Source: Allomyces macrogynus ATCC 38327 (lineage: Eukaryota > Blastocladiomycota > Blastocladiomycetes > Blastocladiales > Blastocladiaceae). From it: a stretch of DNA of 22,515 bases. Under the pieces are notes generated by a model, which was given only the letters and a program-made list of their open reading frames with translations, was not told the DNA's origin and searched no databases. Shown piece by piece: positions 11,217 through 19,932 of the stretch. How positions within the stretch are numbered: the first letter of the stretch is position 1; every line of letters begins with the position of its first letter. Location of the stretch: positions 265,277 to 287,791 of the forward strand of contig GG745351.1 in the NCBI GenBank assembly GCA_000151295.1. Reading direction: 5' to 3'. The position numbers and the translations under genes were made by a program.

Positions 11217-12053
11217 TCACATCAAGCTGCAGCACGAGTTGGTCTTTTTCGCCGTCTTGAAAAACGCCTTGGTCTGCATCGACAGGGCATTGCTACGCTC
11301 GACGAGCGCATCGAGCTTCTCCTCGCGCTCCAGGACCGACTCGATGGTTTTGTGCTGTCGATCAAAAATTCACCGGGTCAGATCCGGCCCAGAAGCGTGT
11401 CCGCGGACAAACGAAACCAAACCCAACGCGCGAACGCGCATCAACGTACCAAAATGACTTTAGTCTCGTCGAGTTCCTTCTGCACCTTCATCAAGCTATC
11501 GGCCGAATGCGGGTCCTGGTACTTGACAAACTGCTCCTTGAGCTGTGGGAACGCTGGGTTGGCCGCGTTGGGCGTGAGCGTTGCCCAGGTCGTTGCAGGC
11601 GTGAACGTGGCAGTGAAATCGTCGAGGATCTTGCTGATGAGCGTGAAGGCAACGCGCAGAGGGTACTCGCGGTCCGTGATGATGACACCGGCCAGGTTGT
11701 CTGGACGCAAGTAGCAGTGCACCATGAACTCTGCCAGCAGGAGTGAGCGGTCAGAGCAGGATCTAGCGCCCCACGAATGGGCGGGAACTGACTGTACCGT
11801 CTTGCTCGACCGACTGCCGCTGGCCGGACCCCGTGCGCTCGACGAGCGTCTTGGCCGTAAAGTTCATAAACTCTTGTACGCTGCGTGCAAATGCCAGCGC
11901 ACACAGTCAGTCGGCGGGTGCATTGGGTCGTCAACCATGGCTAGGAGCGCACCTCCCGCGCTGGAAGAAGCCGAACTGCGACAGGTCCGACTCGGACGCC
12001 CGGATCTCGGAGGGCTTGCCGCCGGTCAGGACGATAATGCTGAAAATCTTCAT
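11217..12053 (-). CDS. YKT6: R-SNARE Ykt6
   Basis: Ykt6 is a lipid-anchored R-SNARE used in Golgi, endosome, vacuole and autophagosome fusion. Exons: 12053-11953, 11880-11798, 11730-11450 and 11354-11217. The total is 603 nt, so 200 residues, the same length as yeast Ykt6. Longin domain: [69 protein letters not shown] motif: [14 protein letters not shown], then [16 protein letters not shown] with the zero-layer arginine, then [12 protein letters not shown]. The protein ends NSCCSLM: one cysteine for palmitate and a CaaX box ending in Met, which predicts farnesylation. Intron donors are GTGCGC, GTACAG and GTACGT. It is divergent from Vps60 across a 554-bp gap. Confidence 0.97.
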
Positions 12054-12607
12054 CTTGGTAGGTTGGGTGTCTGGGTCCAAAGGCGAAGTCGAGCCGGTCT
12101 GTTGGTTGGTGCAGCGGATTGCAGCAAGATGAGACGGCAAGCCGTGGAGAGCGGGCCGAGAGCGTCGGCTGCGGCAAGTTGCGGCAAGTTGCGGCAAGCG
12201 AGTCGAGGAGGAGAGCGAAAGGGTCGCCGGTGGCGGAGATGCCGGACCAGGCAGCGTTGGCTCTGTCCTCCACAAACGCCATGGAGACACGTCGGTGCTT
12301 GGTGATGCAGTCGCGGTCACGTTGATTTGACCAGTTTGCAACGGCGCGTCGTTTGCCGTTGCGCTGTCGATGCTGCTCAGCGGGCGTTTGTATCTCCCGC
12401 GGTCTTCAACCTACACAAGCCCCTCCTGTCGAATCCAATCAGGACCCGAAGCATTTGACTGCCCATCGTCGACTTGTCTGGACCGATTTCCCGCGCTGCT
12501 GCAACCGCTCGACCCCAGCAACCGACGCACCGCCAAGCAACGACCAGCTACCGAAGACCCTCCAACGCCGACCTTTCCGTCCCCGCGCCGTCCAACCATT
12601 AAAAAAA
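12054..12607. promoter_or_regulatory. Shared divergent promoter region of Ykt6 and Vps60
   Basis: A 554-bp gap separates the two start codons. It holds a 10-bp tandem repeat at 12171 and an A-run directly before the Vps60 ATG. No clear TATA box is seen. Both genes act in endolysosomal traffic, so shared control is possible but not shown. Confidence 0.4.
12171..12200 (+). repeat. 10-bp tandem repeat, three units
   Basis: GCGGCAAGTT is repeated twice exactly, followed by GCGGCAAGCG. It lies about 120 bp upstream of the Ykt6 start. It may be chance or a repeated factor-binding site. Confidence 0.8.
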
Positions 12608-13685
12608 ATGAACCGATTCTTTGGCACGGCCAAGGCTACCCCAAAGCCGACGATTGGCGACGCCATCTCGACGGTAAGACTGGTTCAGACCCACGACCGC
12701 GCCCGTCCTGCCTTCAACTCAACGATTGCACGAACCATGGCCAGACGGACTCGCGCGCCGACTCGGTCGAGGTGAAAATCAAGAAGCTCGATGCCGAACT
12801 CGCGCGGTACAAGGACCAAATGAGCAAGATGCGCGACGGGCCGTCCAAGGTCGGTTCTTGCCACGACTGTGTGCGCAAACAGCGACCTTTACTGACGCGT
12901 TCGGCTTCTCCACGACAGAATGCCATCAAGCAGCGTGCTATGCGCGTCCTCAAGCAGCGAAAAATGTGCGTGCTGCATCCCCACGCGCCCGCTGCCGAAC
13001 CCACCGCTCACTTGCCCCCGTGTACTAGGTACGAGGGCCAGCGCGACCAGCTCATGCAGCAGTCGTTCAACATGGAACAGGCGCAGTTTGCCACGGAGAA
13101 CCTCAAGAACACGCTCGTGACCATCGACGCCATGAAGGTCGCCAACCAGGAATTGAAAAAGCAGACCAAGAAGATGAATATTGACAAGATTGAGGTGCTT
13201 TGCCCCTCTGCCGTGTTCACGTCGAGGTGGACATGACTGACCCGCTTCGTCTTGCGTAGAAAATGCAAGACGAGATGGAGGACCTACTCGATCTCGCCAA
13301 CGACTTCCAGGACGTGCTCTCGAGGTCGTACGGGTTGCCCGACGAGATTGACGAAGCCGATTTGGAGGCCGGTGCGTTGCTCGTGGTCATATCGCAATGC
13401 GGATCGCGCGAAACTGACCAACCTGACGCAATGCATAGAGCTCGAGGCTCTCGGCGACGAGCTGCTGTTCGAGGAAGAGGAAGTGCCGAGCTATCTCCAG
13501 GAAACCGACTTGCCGGCCGATACTGAGCTGCCCACCACTGAGGGCCTCGAGGATCCGTCCAAGGCGGCCGAACCGACAGCACAGGGTACGCGCGTCTGAT
13601 GTTCATTTGTGTCGTCGCGAACGCCGAGCTCATTCTGCTGTTTTCGCTCGATGCAGAACCAAACGCACCAATCAAGGCGTCGTGA
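12608..13685 (+). CDS. VPS60: ESCRT-III subunit Vps60 / CHMP5
   Basis: Vps60 is an ESCRT-III-related protein that recruits Vta1/LIP5 and so regulates the Vps4 ATPase at endosomes. Seven exons: 12608-12673, 12745-12849, 12919-12965, 13029-13194, 13260-13371, 13439-13585 and 13657-13685. The total is 672 nt, giving 223 residues (human CHMP5 has 219). Marks: MNRFFGTAK at the N-terminus, [23 protein letters not shown] joined to [16 protein letters not shown] and [57 protein letters not shown], and [10 protein letters not shown]. The acidic second half (EEEEVPSYL) fits the autoinhibitory tail. Introns are 63-71 nt. The last exon adds only nine codons; if that intron is retained, the protein ends QGTRV instead. 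Confidence 0.97.
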
Positions 13686-13944
13686 CCGTGCCCCGCCGCC
13701 TGCTCCTCTCACCCGCAGTCGCGCTGCCTGTATGTCGTGTTATATCTTACGTTTTGGGTCCATCAACCTTGTCCACAATTGCGCACACTTTGTCACATCG
13801 CAGCCATTTCAAGCGAACTTCACGACCGCGACCACCTTTTCCGTTCTTCCACACTCGCGAACGGTTTCAATTGGAGGACCCGATCCAAAGTGACAGCACC
13901 ATCACACGGCAACTGGTCTCTGACAAGGGCATCGCACAACCAGT

Positions 13945-13950
13945 AATAAA
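13945..13950 (+). promoter_or_regulatory. Possible polyadenylation signal (AATAAA)
   Basis: AATAAA lies about 260 bases after the Vps60 stop, in the 292-base convergent gap with the next minus-strand gene. The gap is otherwise without features. Sequence match only. Confidence 0.3.
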
Positions 13951-13977
13951 TGCACTCCGGGGTACTACTGTATTCAC

Positions 13978-14670
13978 TTACTCGCGCGCACACTCGCGCG
14001 GATTCTGACTCGCACAGCTCGGCACCGGGCTCGCCGGCCCGTTCTCCATCACCGCCAAATCGCTCTGCTCAATCCCAGAATCGCCGCTCGTCGACGTGCG
14101 CCCTCTTGCATGCTCGGCCGCATCGTCCGTTTCCCAGCGCACGCCTGCGCTCGCGCTCGCGCTCGCCTCGACCGCAATCGCAATCGTCTGGTCGGTGTTG
14201 GTGCGGAAACGCTCGGCAGCGGCAGCAGCCGCAGCCGTCAGGTCGTACGGCGGTGGCGGCGGGGCCGGAATGTCAATCACGACGGCGTCGTGGCTCGCGT
14301 GCGACGTGGCGCGGCTCGCGCCGCCGTGCACGCTCGATCCGTTCTCCGAGTGCAGATGCCGGTGGTGGTCGTGCCTTCGCATGACCGGCGCCACAGGGCG
14401 CGCGTACAGGTGCCCGGAACCGACGCGTCGTCGGAGCCGGTAGTGTCGGACGAACGCGAAGCAGAGCAGGATGAAGAGCTGGATAAGGAGGGAGGGGATG
14501 AGTTGCCGGGAATGGATAGGGGGGTAGGTGGAGAAGGGAGTGGTACCGACCAGGCCCAAGATAATCGAGACGGTCCCGACCGCCCAGGAAACGGCAGCCG
14601 ACTCGGAGATTTGCGGGATGCCGTTCGTGGACGTTGGTGGGTTGCCGGAGGGATGGCCCGAGTCGTCCAT
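13978..14670 (-). CDS. Small two-helix membrane protein with a PPxY motif
   Basis: 230 residues in a single frame from the ATG at 14670 to TAA. Two hydrophobic helices are seen, roughly residues 25-46 (AVSWAVGTVSIILGLVG) and 57-77 (LIPSLLIQLFILLCFAFV). The basic HYRLRRR directly after the second helix suggests that the long tail faces the cytosol. The tail has a His-rich stretch (RRHDHHRHLH), then a run of prolines ending PPPPPYDL. PPPY (about 139-142) matches the PPxY motif bound by WW domains of Nedd4/Rsp5 ubiquitin ligases. An Ala run and a Ser/Thr-rich end follow. The shape resembles membrane adaptors of Rsp5, but I cannot assign a family. It is convergent with Vps60. Confidence 0.7.
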   Translation of the reverse strand: MDDSGHPSGNPPTSTNGIPQISESAAVSWAVGTVSIILGLVGTTPFSTYPPIHSRQLIPSLLIQLFILLCFAFVRHYRLRRRVGSGHLYARPVAPVMRRHDHHRHLHSENGSSVHGGASRATSHASHDAVVIDIPAPPPPPYDLTAAAAAAAERFRTNTDQTIAIAVEASASASAGVRWETDDAAEHARGRTSTSGDSGIEQSDLAVMENGPASPVPSCASQNPRECARE

Positions 14671-15475
14671 GGATGGTTGAATGGGACTTGGCGTGTCAAG
14701 CGAGGGTCGGGTCGATCTTTGGGCAAGCGTTGGTTGTTTCGCGAGAGAGAGGGCGTCGCCACGCAGGCGTCGTCGGCGTTGTCAAGGAATGGGGTCGTCG
14801 GCGATGTGGCTGCGCCGCTCGCGTTGGCGTGCGGTTCGGGCTTTCTTTGCTGAAGCTCCCGCGTGCTTCGTGGCGAACCACCGGGGTGCTTGTTGTCAAG
14901 GGGTCCACACAGCGTCGTGCAGACTTTGCGTACGTGTGTGTTGTGCGGAGCTTGGGTGTGGTCTGTCCTCGTTCCAAGAAACGCAGTCGACGATGGTTGG
15001 CGCATGCTTTTGTTCGAGTCGGAGTGGAGCGGCGATCTGTCGCGCGGTCGGTCGCGCGAGTGTGAGGCAACGTTCGGCCGCAGCACCAATGGTCGGACGG
15101 CGCCCAGCGTGAAGAAGGCGACCGAGGTGGGGGATGAACGCAGGACGTGCAGGACGTTTCGTGCGGACACGGTGGCGCACGGCAACGGCGTGCCGATTGT
15201 GGCCAGGTGGATGCTCGCGTTTCGAACGCATCGAAGGACTGACTCGGGGTTGGGGAATGTTGGCATCATTTTAAAGCAGCTGACACACACGATCACAACG
15301 ATCAGAGACAATCACCTGATTCTTCCCAGGGTCCGCCATGGCGACGGCGTGGTGGTAGTGGTGGGGAAATGAATGAAGCTTCATTTGGGTCGTGATGGGG
15401 GTATGATCTGGGTCCACTCCACGCGTCGTACGTGCTCACGCGGGAGCAGAGATGTGCCAGCCGCCAGAAATATGC
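14671..15475. other. Intergenic, about 800 bp, upstream of the PPxY protein
   Basis: This lies between two minus-strand genes and should hold the promoter of the 13978-14670 gene. A minus-strand frame from about 15311 is open, but it begins at TTG and lacks family motifs. A pair of direct repeats lies at its right end. Confidence 0.45.
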
Positions 15476-15490
15476 TCACGCGAGAGCAGA
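15433..15490 (+). repeat. Direct repeat pair, 18 bp, 40 bp apart
   Basis: TGCTCACGCGNGAGCAGA occurs at 15433-15450 and 15473-15490 with one mismatch. Each copy has short self-complementary arms (GCTC..GAGC). The second copy overlaps the stop codon of the minus-strand gene at 15476. It may help 3' end formation or be a chance duplication. Confidence 0.7.
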
Positions 15491-16495
15491 TGCGCCATCC
15501 GCCGCGCCGCCACCTGCACGGCCGCGTCCGGCTCCTGCAGCGTCCTCACGCGCAATGGCCGGCGGTGGCGGACTGACCACCGCCTCCGCATTCCGACCCG
15601 AACCGGCCGGCCGATCCTCCGGCGCTGCTGCGTCCCCCATCTCCGACGCGTCTGCAGCTGCAGCTCCGGGTACGGGCGTCGGCGGCTTGGGCACGACGCC
15701 GAGCTTGGCCGCGACCTGCACCTTGCGTGCATGCACGCCTGCGACCGCAATCACGGCCGCGCGCCACGCAACAATCAAACCGACCATTCCCGGCGGATGC
15801 ACTTCCCACCACTTGTCCTCGTCGTTGATCCCGTTCAACAGCATCGCCTGGGCGGCCGCGTAGGCGGCGAGCGGTGCGATCGCGCCAACGTGCACATTCA
15901 GTCGTGCGGCACGCGGAATGGTAGCGTACAGGCCTGCGGCACTCAATGCGCCGCCGGCGAGCGCGAGCGGCCACGAGTAGGCGTCGGTGGTCAGGAGGGA
16001 GGGGAGCAGGCTTGCGGCAGTCGCGTTGGCGGCGAGGGTGACCGCAGAGACAAGGTTGGGCGGCGGGTTCCGGATCGTGACTGCGACGAGGACGGCAAAC
16101 AGCGCGCACAGGCATTCGATGACGTGCGCGGTGATCACGAGCGGGTGGAGAACGCGGCCGGTAAAACCGGGGAGCGGGACCGCCGTTGCCATTACACCAG
16201 CGCCGGTGTTGGGCGACGTCGCATCGGCGCGGAGGTGGTCGGCGGCATCGGACGCGGTACGAACTGCCGAGTGCACGACGCCCGGCGCTACAGAGGACCC
16301 GTCCGAGTCGTCGCCTGGGTCCACGGCGGCGAGTGCGCGCGTCGCAGGTGGTCGCCGATCGAGTACCACGGGCGGAAAATGCGCAGGTGTCGGCGCTTGG
16401 AGCGGGGGCGGCGGCGGGGCGGATGATGGTGCGGTAACGGGCTGGAGCGGCGTTGCGGCAACGGCCGTGCGTGCGCGGCTGGTCAATGGCCGCAT
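15476..16495 (-). CDS. Multi-spanning membrane protein of unknown function
   Basis: 339 residues from the ATG at 16495 to TGA in one frame. The first 110 residues are Arg/Ala/Pro-rich (MRPLTSRARTAVAATPLQ), with no acidic residue at the very start, which could be a mitochondrial presequence. Four or five hydrophobic helices follow: PLVITAHVIECLCALFAVLVAV, LVSAVTLAANATAASLLPSL, WPLALAGGALSAAGLYATI, VGAIAPLAAYAAAQAMLL and GMVGLIVAWRAAVIAVAGV. The loop before the last helix has GINDEDKWWEVHPP. The C-terminal 70 residues are Pro/Ala-rich and probably disordered. The helices are Ala/Leu-rich, partly because of the GC content. No family is recognised. A Met near residue 101 is an alternative start. 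Confidence 0.65.
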   Translation of the reverse strand: MRPLTSRARTAVAATPLQPVTAPSSAPPPPPLQAPTPAHFPPVVLDRRPPATRALAAVDPGDDSDGSSVAPGVVHSAVRTASDAADHLRADATSPNTGAGVMATAVPLPGFTGRVLHPLVITAHVIECLCALFAVLVAVTIRNPPPNLVSAVTLAANATAASLLPSLLTTDAYSWPLALAGGALSAAGLYATIPRAARLNVHVGAIAPLAAYAAAQAMLLNGINDEDKWWEVHPPGMVGLIVAWRAAVIAVAGVHARKVQVAAKLGVVPKPPTPVPGAAAADASEMGDAAAPEDRPAGSGRNAEAVVSPPPPAIAREDAAGAGRGRAGGGAADGASALA

Positions 16496-17524
16496 GATGG
16501 GTGAGCAACGAAGTGGGGCGGGTGCGTCCGGGTTTGGGAGAGATCACTTGGTCGGCGAGCAAGTCCGGTGGAGACTGGAGAGTAAACTTGCGGGGAGGCC
16601 CGCGTATATTTGATGGGCCGACATCCACGTCGCGCGCAAGCGGGACTTTCGAACGAGTTGGCCGCGCGTCGCGCATCCGTGCACGGTAGCGATCATCTCG
16701 ATCCGCTTCGCCAGGCGCTGTTCTTCCACGACAATCTGCAGCCATGCTCGCCACACGCCCGGCCCGTTGCAACCCGACATACGGAGTCGACCAGTCGTGA
16801 GCCGACGCAACGTGGAGGAGCATTGGTGTGCTTCTCCACCCTATCCAAAACCTTCGCCGACCGTCTTGATCCGACGCTGGCCCGGAAAACAATACCCTGG
16901 CGCCTCCTTGGGCACACCATTGAACAATGGCATGGCGACGGTTCGGGTGGCGAGGACTCTTTGCACCCTCCACCAAGCCTCGAAGGCCCCAGCCCAGTCG
17001 CTGGCGTGTCGCAGCGCGGCGGCGCCTGGCCTGCATGCGTTCAACGGAGAAACTGGGCGGGGAGATTTGGTCGGCGCAGGTCGGCGTCGGTTGTGCACAA
17101 TCAGGCCAAATGCGAGGTTAACTGGGCTTGGTTATTGATGGACGCGCAGGGTGTGCCTCGCACGTTCGCGTGCAAGACAACTCGCAACCTGAAGGGTTGA
17201 AACTTGAAATGGCTGGTTCTTGCGCGTCTTGTCCACTCGGACACACATATTGTGAGCGGTTGCATCCATTCGTCGTGGCGAGGTCGGCGGTGCGGACGAG
17301 GACGAGGGAGCGTGGAGTGGATAAATCAGCAATCATCGCCAGCACGCAACAGTCCACGTGAGTGGGACGCATTTCTCCACCGCGCCGGGCCGGTCCACCT
17401 TGCCGTCGAGTCCTCGCCATTCGCGATTTGGACCAAAACAAACCCTCGTGGACACTTGCCGCAACGCGTCGCACGACTCTCCACCGGCCCACGCCCCCCG
17501 AATCGATCCGACCGCCGCGCCACC
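16496..17524. other. Divergent intergenic region, about 1 kb
   Basis: This lies between the starts of the minus-strand membrane protein and plus-strand SLX9. An AT-rich GTATATTTGA at about 16602 reads TCAAATATAC on the minus strand and could be a TATA-like element about 110 bp upstream of the ATG at 16495. Small open frames are present but none has a recognisable family. Confidence 0.45.
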
Positions 17525-18124
17525 ATGCCCAAAGCAATGAGCAGCCGCCAACCCGCGCCCTCCACCGCGCGTGCCAGCCGCGCTGCTGCCTCCACGGGCA
17601 ACTCGATTGGCAAGAAGACGGCGCCCAAGAAGGAAAAGCTCGTGCAGAAGCGCGAACAGTGGATGGACAGTACGCGTGACTCCGCTCGTGTCACCACGTC
17701 CCGTTCACCTGGCTCATGCGGGAAATCGATGCTCAGAGCTGCGCACGACCAAGAAAGCGCGAAACACGCCCAAGCTCGCGGGCAAGCCGCTCCTGTCGCT
17801 CGCGACCGACCTGATCCACGAACTCAAGCTCGCCAAGACGGCTGACGAGATTGTGGCCAAGATGATGGCTGACGCGCCCGAGTCGGAACCTGCAGGACAG
17901 GCGGTGCCGGCCAAGCAGTTGTCGCGCAAGGCGCGGCAAAAGAACGTGTACGCGTTATTTGATCCGGCGTGAATGGTCGACGTGATCACTGACGATGTGG
18001 ATTTGATAGCCAAGCCGAGGCGCAGCGGTTCCAAGCGGTCATCAACCACGCGGCGTTCCAGGCCGACCCGTTTGCGACGATCCAGCTGCACTTGCAGAAT
18101 ACCCTGCAGCCGGGATCGCAGTAA
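17525..18124 (+). CDS. SLX9: SLX9-family ribosome biogenesis protein
   Basis: Slx9 binds pre-ribosomal RNA in 90S and pre-40S particles and helps ITS1 processing and 40S export. Three exons: 17525-17669, 17737-17947 and 18010-18124. The total is 471 nt, giving 156 residues. The ATG sits in CACCATG. N-terminus: low-complexity Ser/Ala, then KKTAPKKEKLVQKREQWMD, joined by splicing to KLRTTKKARNTPK, the basic region typical of the family. The middle has LATDLIHELKLAKTADEIV. The third exon gives QRFQAVINHAAFQADPFATI, then LHLQNTL, which matches the family C-terminal signature (a Phe, then NPF/DPF-ATI, then NTL). Both introns start GTACGC and are 67 and 62 nt; the second has a CTGAC branch site. 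Without splicing the second exon would end at TGA after LFDPA. Confidence 0.9.
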
Positions 18125-18167
18125 CGCGTGTACCATGCTCTTGTTTGAATACGAAACCGTTCCAATG

Positions 18168-19613
18168 CATTTCTGCCATTCTTGAATCACGACGCGATCC
18201 GGCTCTACACCGCGGCCTTGCGCCATCTCAACACGCAAACGCTCCGTACTCTCCACCTGGTCAGCAGTTTCCTCAGCGATCACCACACCAACCAACGCAT
18301 ACCGTGTGGTCCACACTCGCCACGTCCTCCACATGCTCCGTGAGATGCACCAGTTACTGCGCCACTTTCGCGCACTCCGTATCCTTGACCACGCCCTTGC
18401 CCGCCTTGCCCACGGACCACGGCACGACCTTGATTACATCATGCGGGTTGAGCATGAAATTGTGGTGCACATCGTCTACCTCCACCACTCTTTATTCAGC
18501 CTCCGCACACCCCGAAAACCGGGTGGAGAATGTGCAATGCACCCACATGCAGCATATTCTGCGCCGTATAGACACCTCGGAACCGCGCCCAGGTCACAGC
18601 CAGTGGCTTGACTGGGTGTGGCATGTCCCAGGTGGGCAGTGCCAGATCGATCATCAACCCGCTGACCCGCATCCGTCAGCCGATTCACGGGGTGGAGAAG
18701 AAAGAATTCAATTTGTACCGCTGACCGATCCAACACAAACGCGATCTGGTACCCCTGGTTTGTCAAGAGCCTGATCTTGGCGAGTTTTGTTTTGAGTGCA
18801 GAGCGCACTGTCTGGCTCCATACGACCAGGTCATAGTGCGGGTAGAGCACGGTCTACACTTCAGGGAGCGTGAGCACGATTTTCAGCGAGGGACGTGTGA
18901 TCCGAGGAGAGGGAAAGCACCAGCATCTTGTGCATGCCTGGACGGATAAAAAAGTCAGCGCAGTGGCGCACGCCGCGCGCGCACCATGTGGATATGCTGC
19001 TCAAGCAAGTCGAGGATGCGCGGCATTCACGCCAAGTCCAACATGACCGCATCGTCGTGTCATCGTGTGTGGTCATGTGTGTGATCTGCATCCTGCACAT
19101 GCGTGGTTTGGTTCCCTACTGAACCCTCCTCGCCCATCTATGCGCGCGCCCATCATTGCACGCGCGTCGGCGACGCTCAGGGCCGTGACGAGATGCATCA
19201 TCGCTCCGATCCGGTCCCTCTGTGACCCCGTCCGTCTTGTCTACCATGCTCTCTGCACCCATTATCACGCGTGCATCCGCGACGCTCAGAGCCGTGACAA
19301 TATGCATCGTCACGCCATTTTTCAAACCCAAATCGACGATCTTGGCGGAATCGGCCGGAATTTGGCCATCAGGTGCAAGACCAACCAGGCACAACACGGT
19401 CCGGGATATGCTCATTGCACCAGCCAGCGCCATCTTGAGGTCTCCGACCGCCGCGGTCGGCAGATGCAGGACAAAAGTGTTGTGATCGAGTGGGGGAGCG
19501 GCGGCTGGAGCACGGACGAGCATGACGTTGATTGGGTGCGACGTGGGGCTCTGGATCGTGATTTCGAGCGTTGCGGGCGGGAGTTGGTCACGGTTTGCGG
19601 CTGAGACCATCAT
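18168..19613 (-). pseudogene. Decayed tandem copy of UBLCP1 lacking the phosphatase catalytic motif
   Basis: Same orientation as the intact gene just upstream and alignable with it almost end to end. The ubiquitin-like part is open from the ATG at 19613 (MMVSAANRDQ, then TAAVGDLKMALAGA, LVGLAPDGQIPAD). Damage: an in-frame TGA at 19029-19027 in the helix before the catalytic domain; loss of the segment that in the intact gene runs from intron 1 to DLDHTIFDC, so DLLEQHIHM runs straight into RARGVRH; a one-base frame conflict at the third intron; and a TAA at 18356-18354 where the intact gene has a Tyr codon. Traces still readable: FFIRPGMHKML, YPHYDLVVWSQT, AFVLDRSA, VKPLAVTWARF, DDVHHNFMLNP. 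No functional phosphatase can be made. A UBL-only product remains possible. Confidence 0.88.
19141..19314 (-). repeat. Internal direct duplication within the UBLCP1 pseudogene
   Basis: About 60 bases are repeated at an offset of 109 bp (roughly 19141-19205 and 19250-19314). On the minus strand both copies encode VTALSVADAR followed by a Met-Gly-Ala sequence. The intact gene has no such repeat. The copies differ at several bases, so the duplication is not recent. Confidence 0.75.
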
Positions 19614-19932
19614 CTTGACGGCGAATACGTGTCGTATCGGTGGTGGTGGAGGTGTAGGATTGTTCAGAATCGCAAGAATCAAGAGGGAGAGGGATCTGCG
19701 CACGGCGCAACGCGTCAGGCAGAAGCCAATTTGTTTGCCAACACGCCCATGATGACGCTTTGGACCACGTCGGCGATCCAAGCTCCGTGTGGGCAATCTG
19801 ACGCTTCAGTCCCTCAGGCAGATTCAGAACACGGTTGAAGGTATTGTTACGGTTGACTGAAATGAATGAAGAGAGAGAGAGAGGAACGGCGGATATCCGT
19901 GCATCGCGCGCACCCGGTCCCCGTCATATTCC
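19614..19932. other. Spacer between the two UBLCP1 copies
   Basis: About 320 bases between the stop of the intact gene and the ATG of the decayed copy. It holds a short GA run near 19868-19883. No gene is seen. It would include the 3' untranslated region of UBLCP1. Confidence 0.5.
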
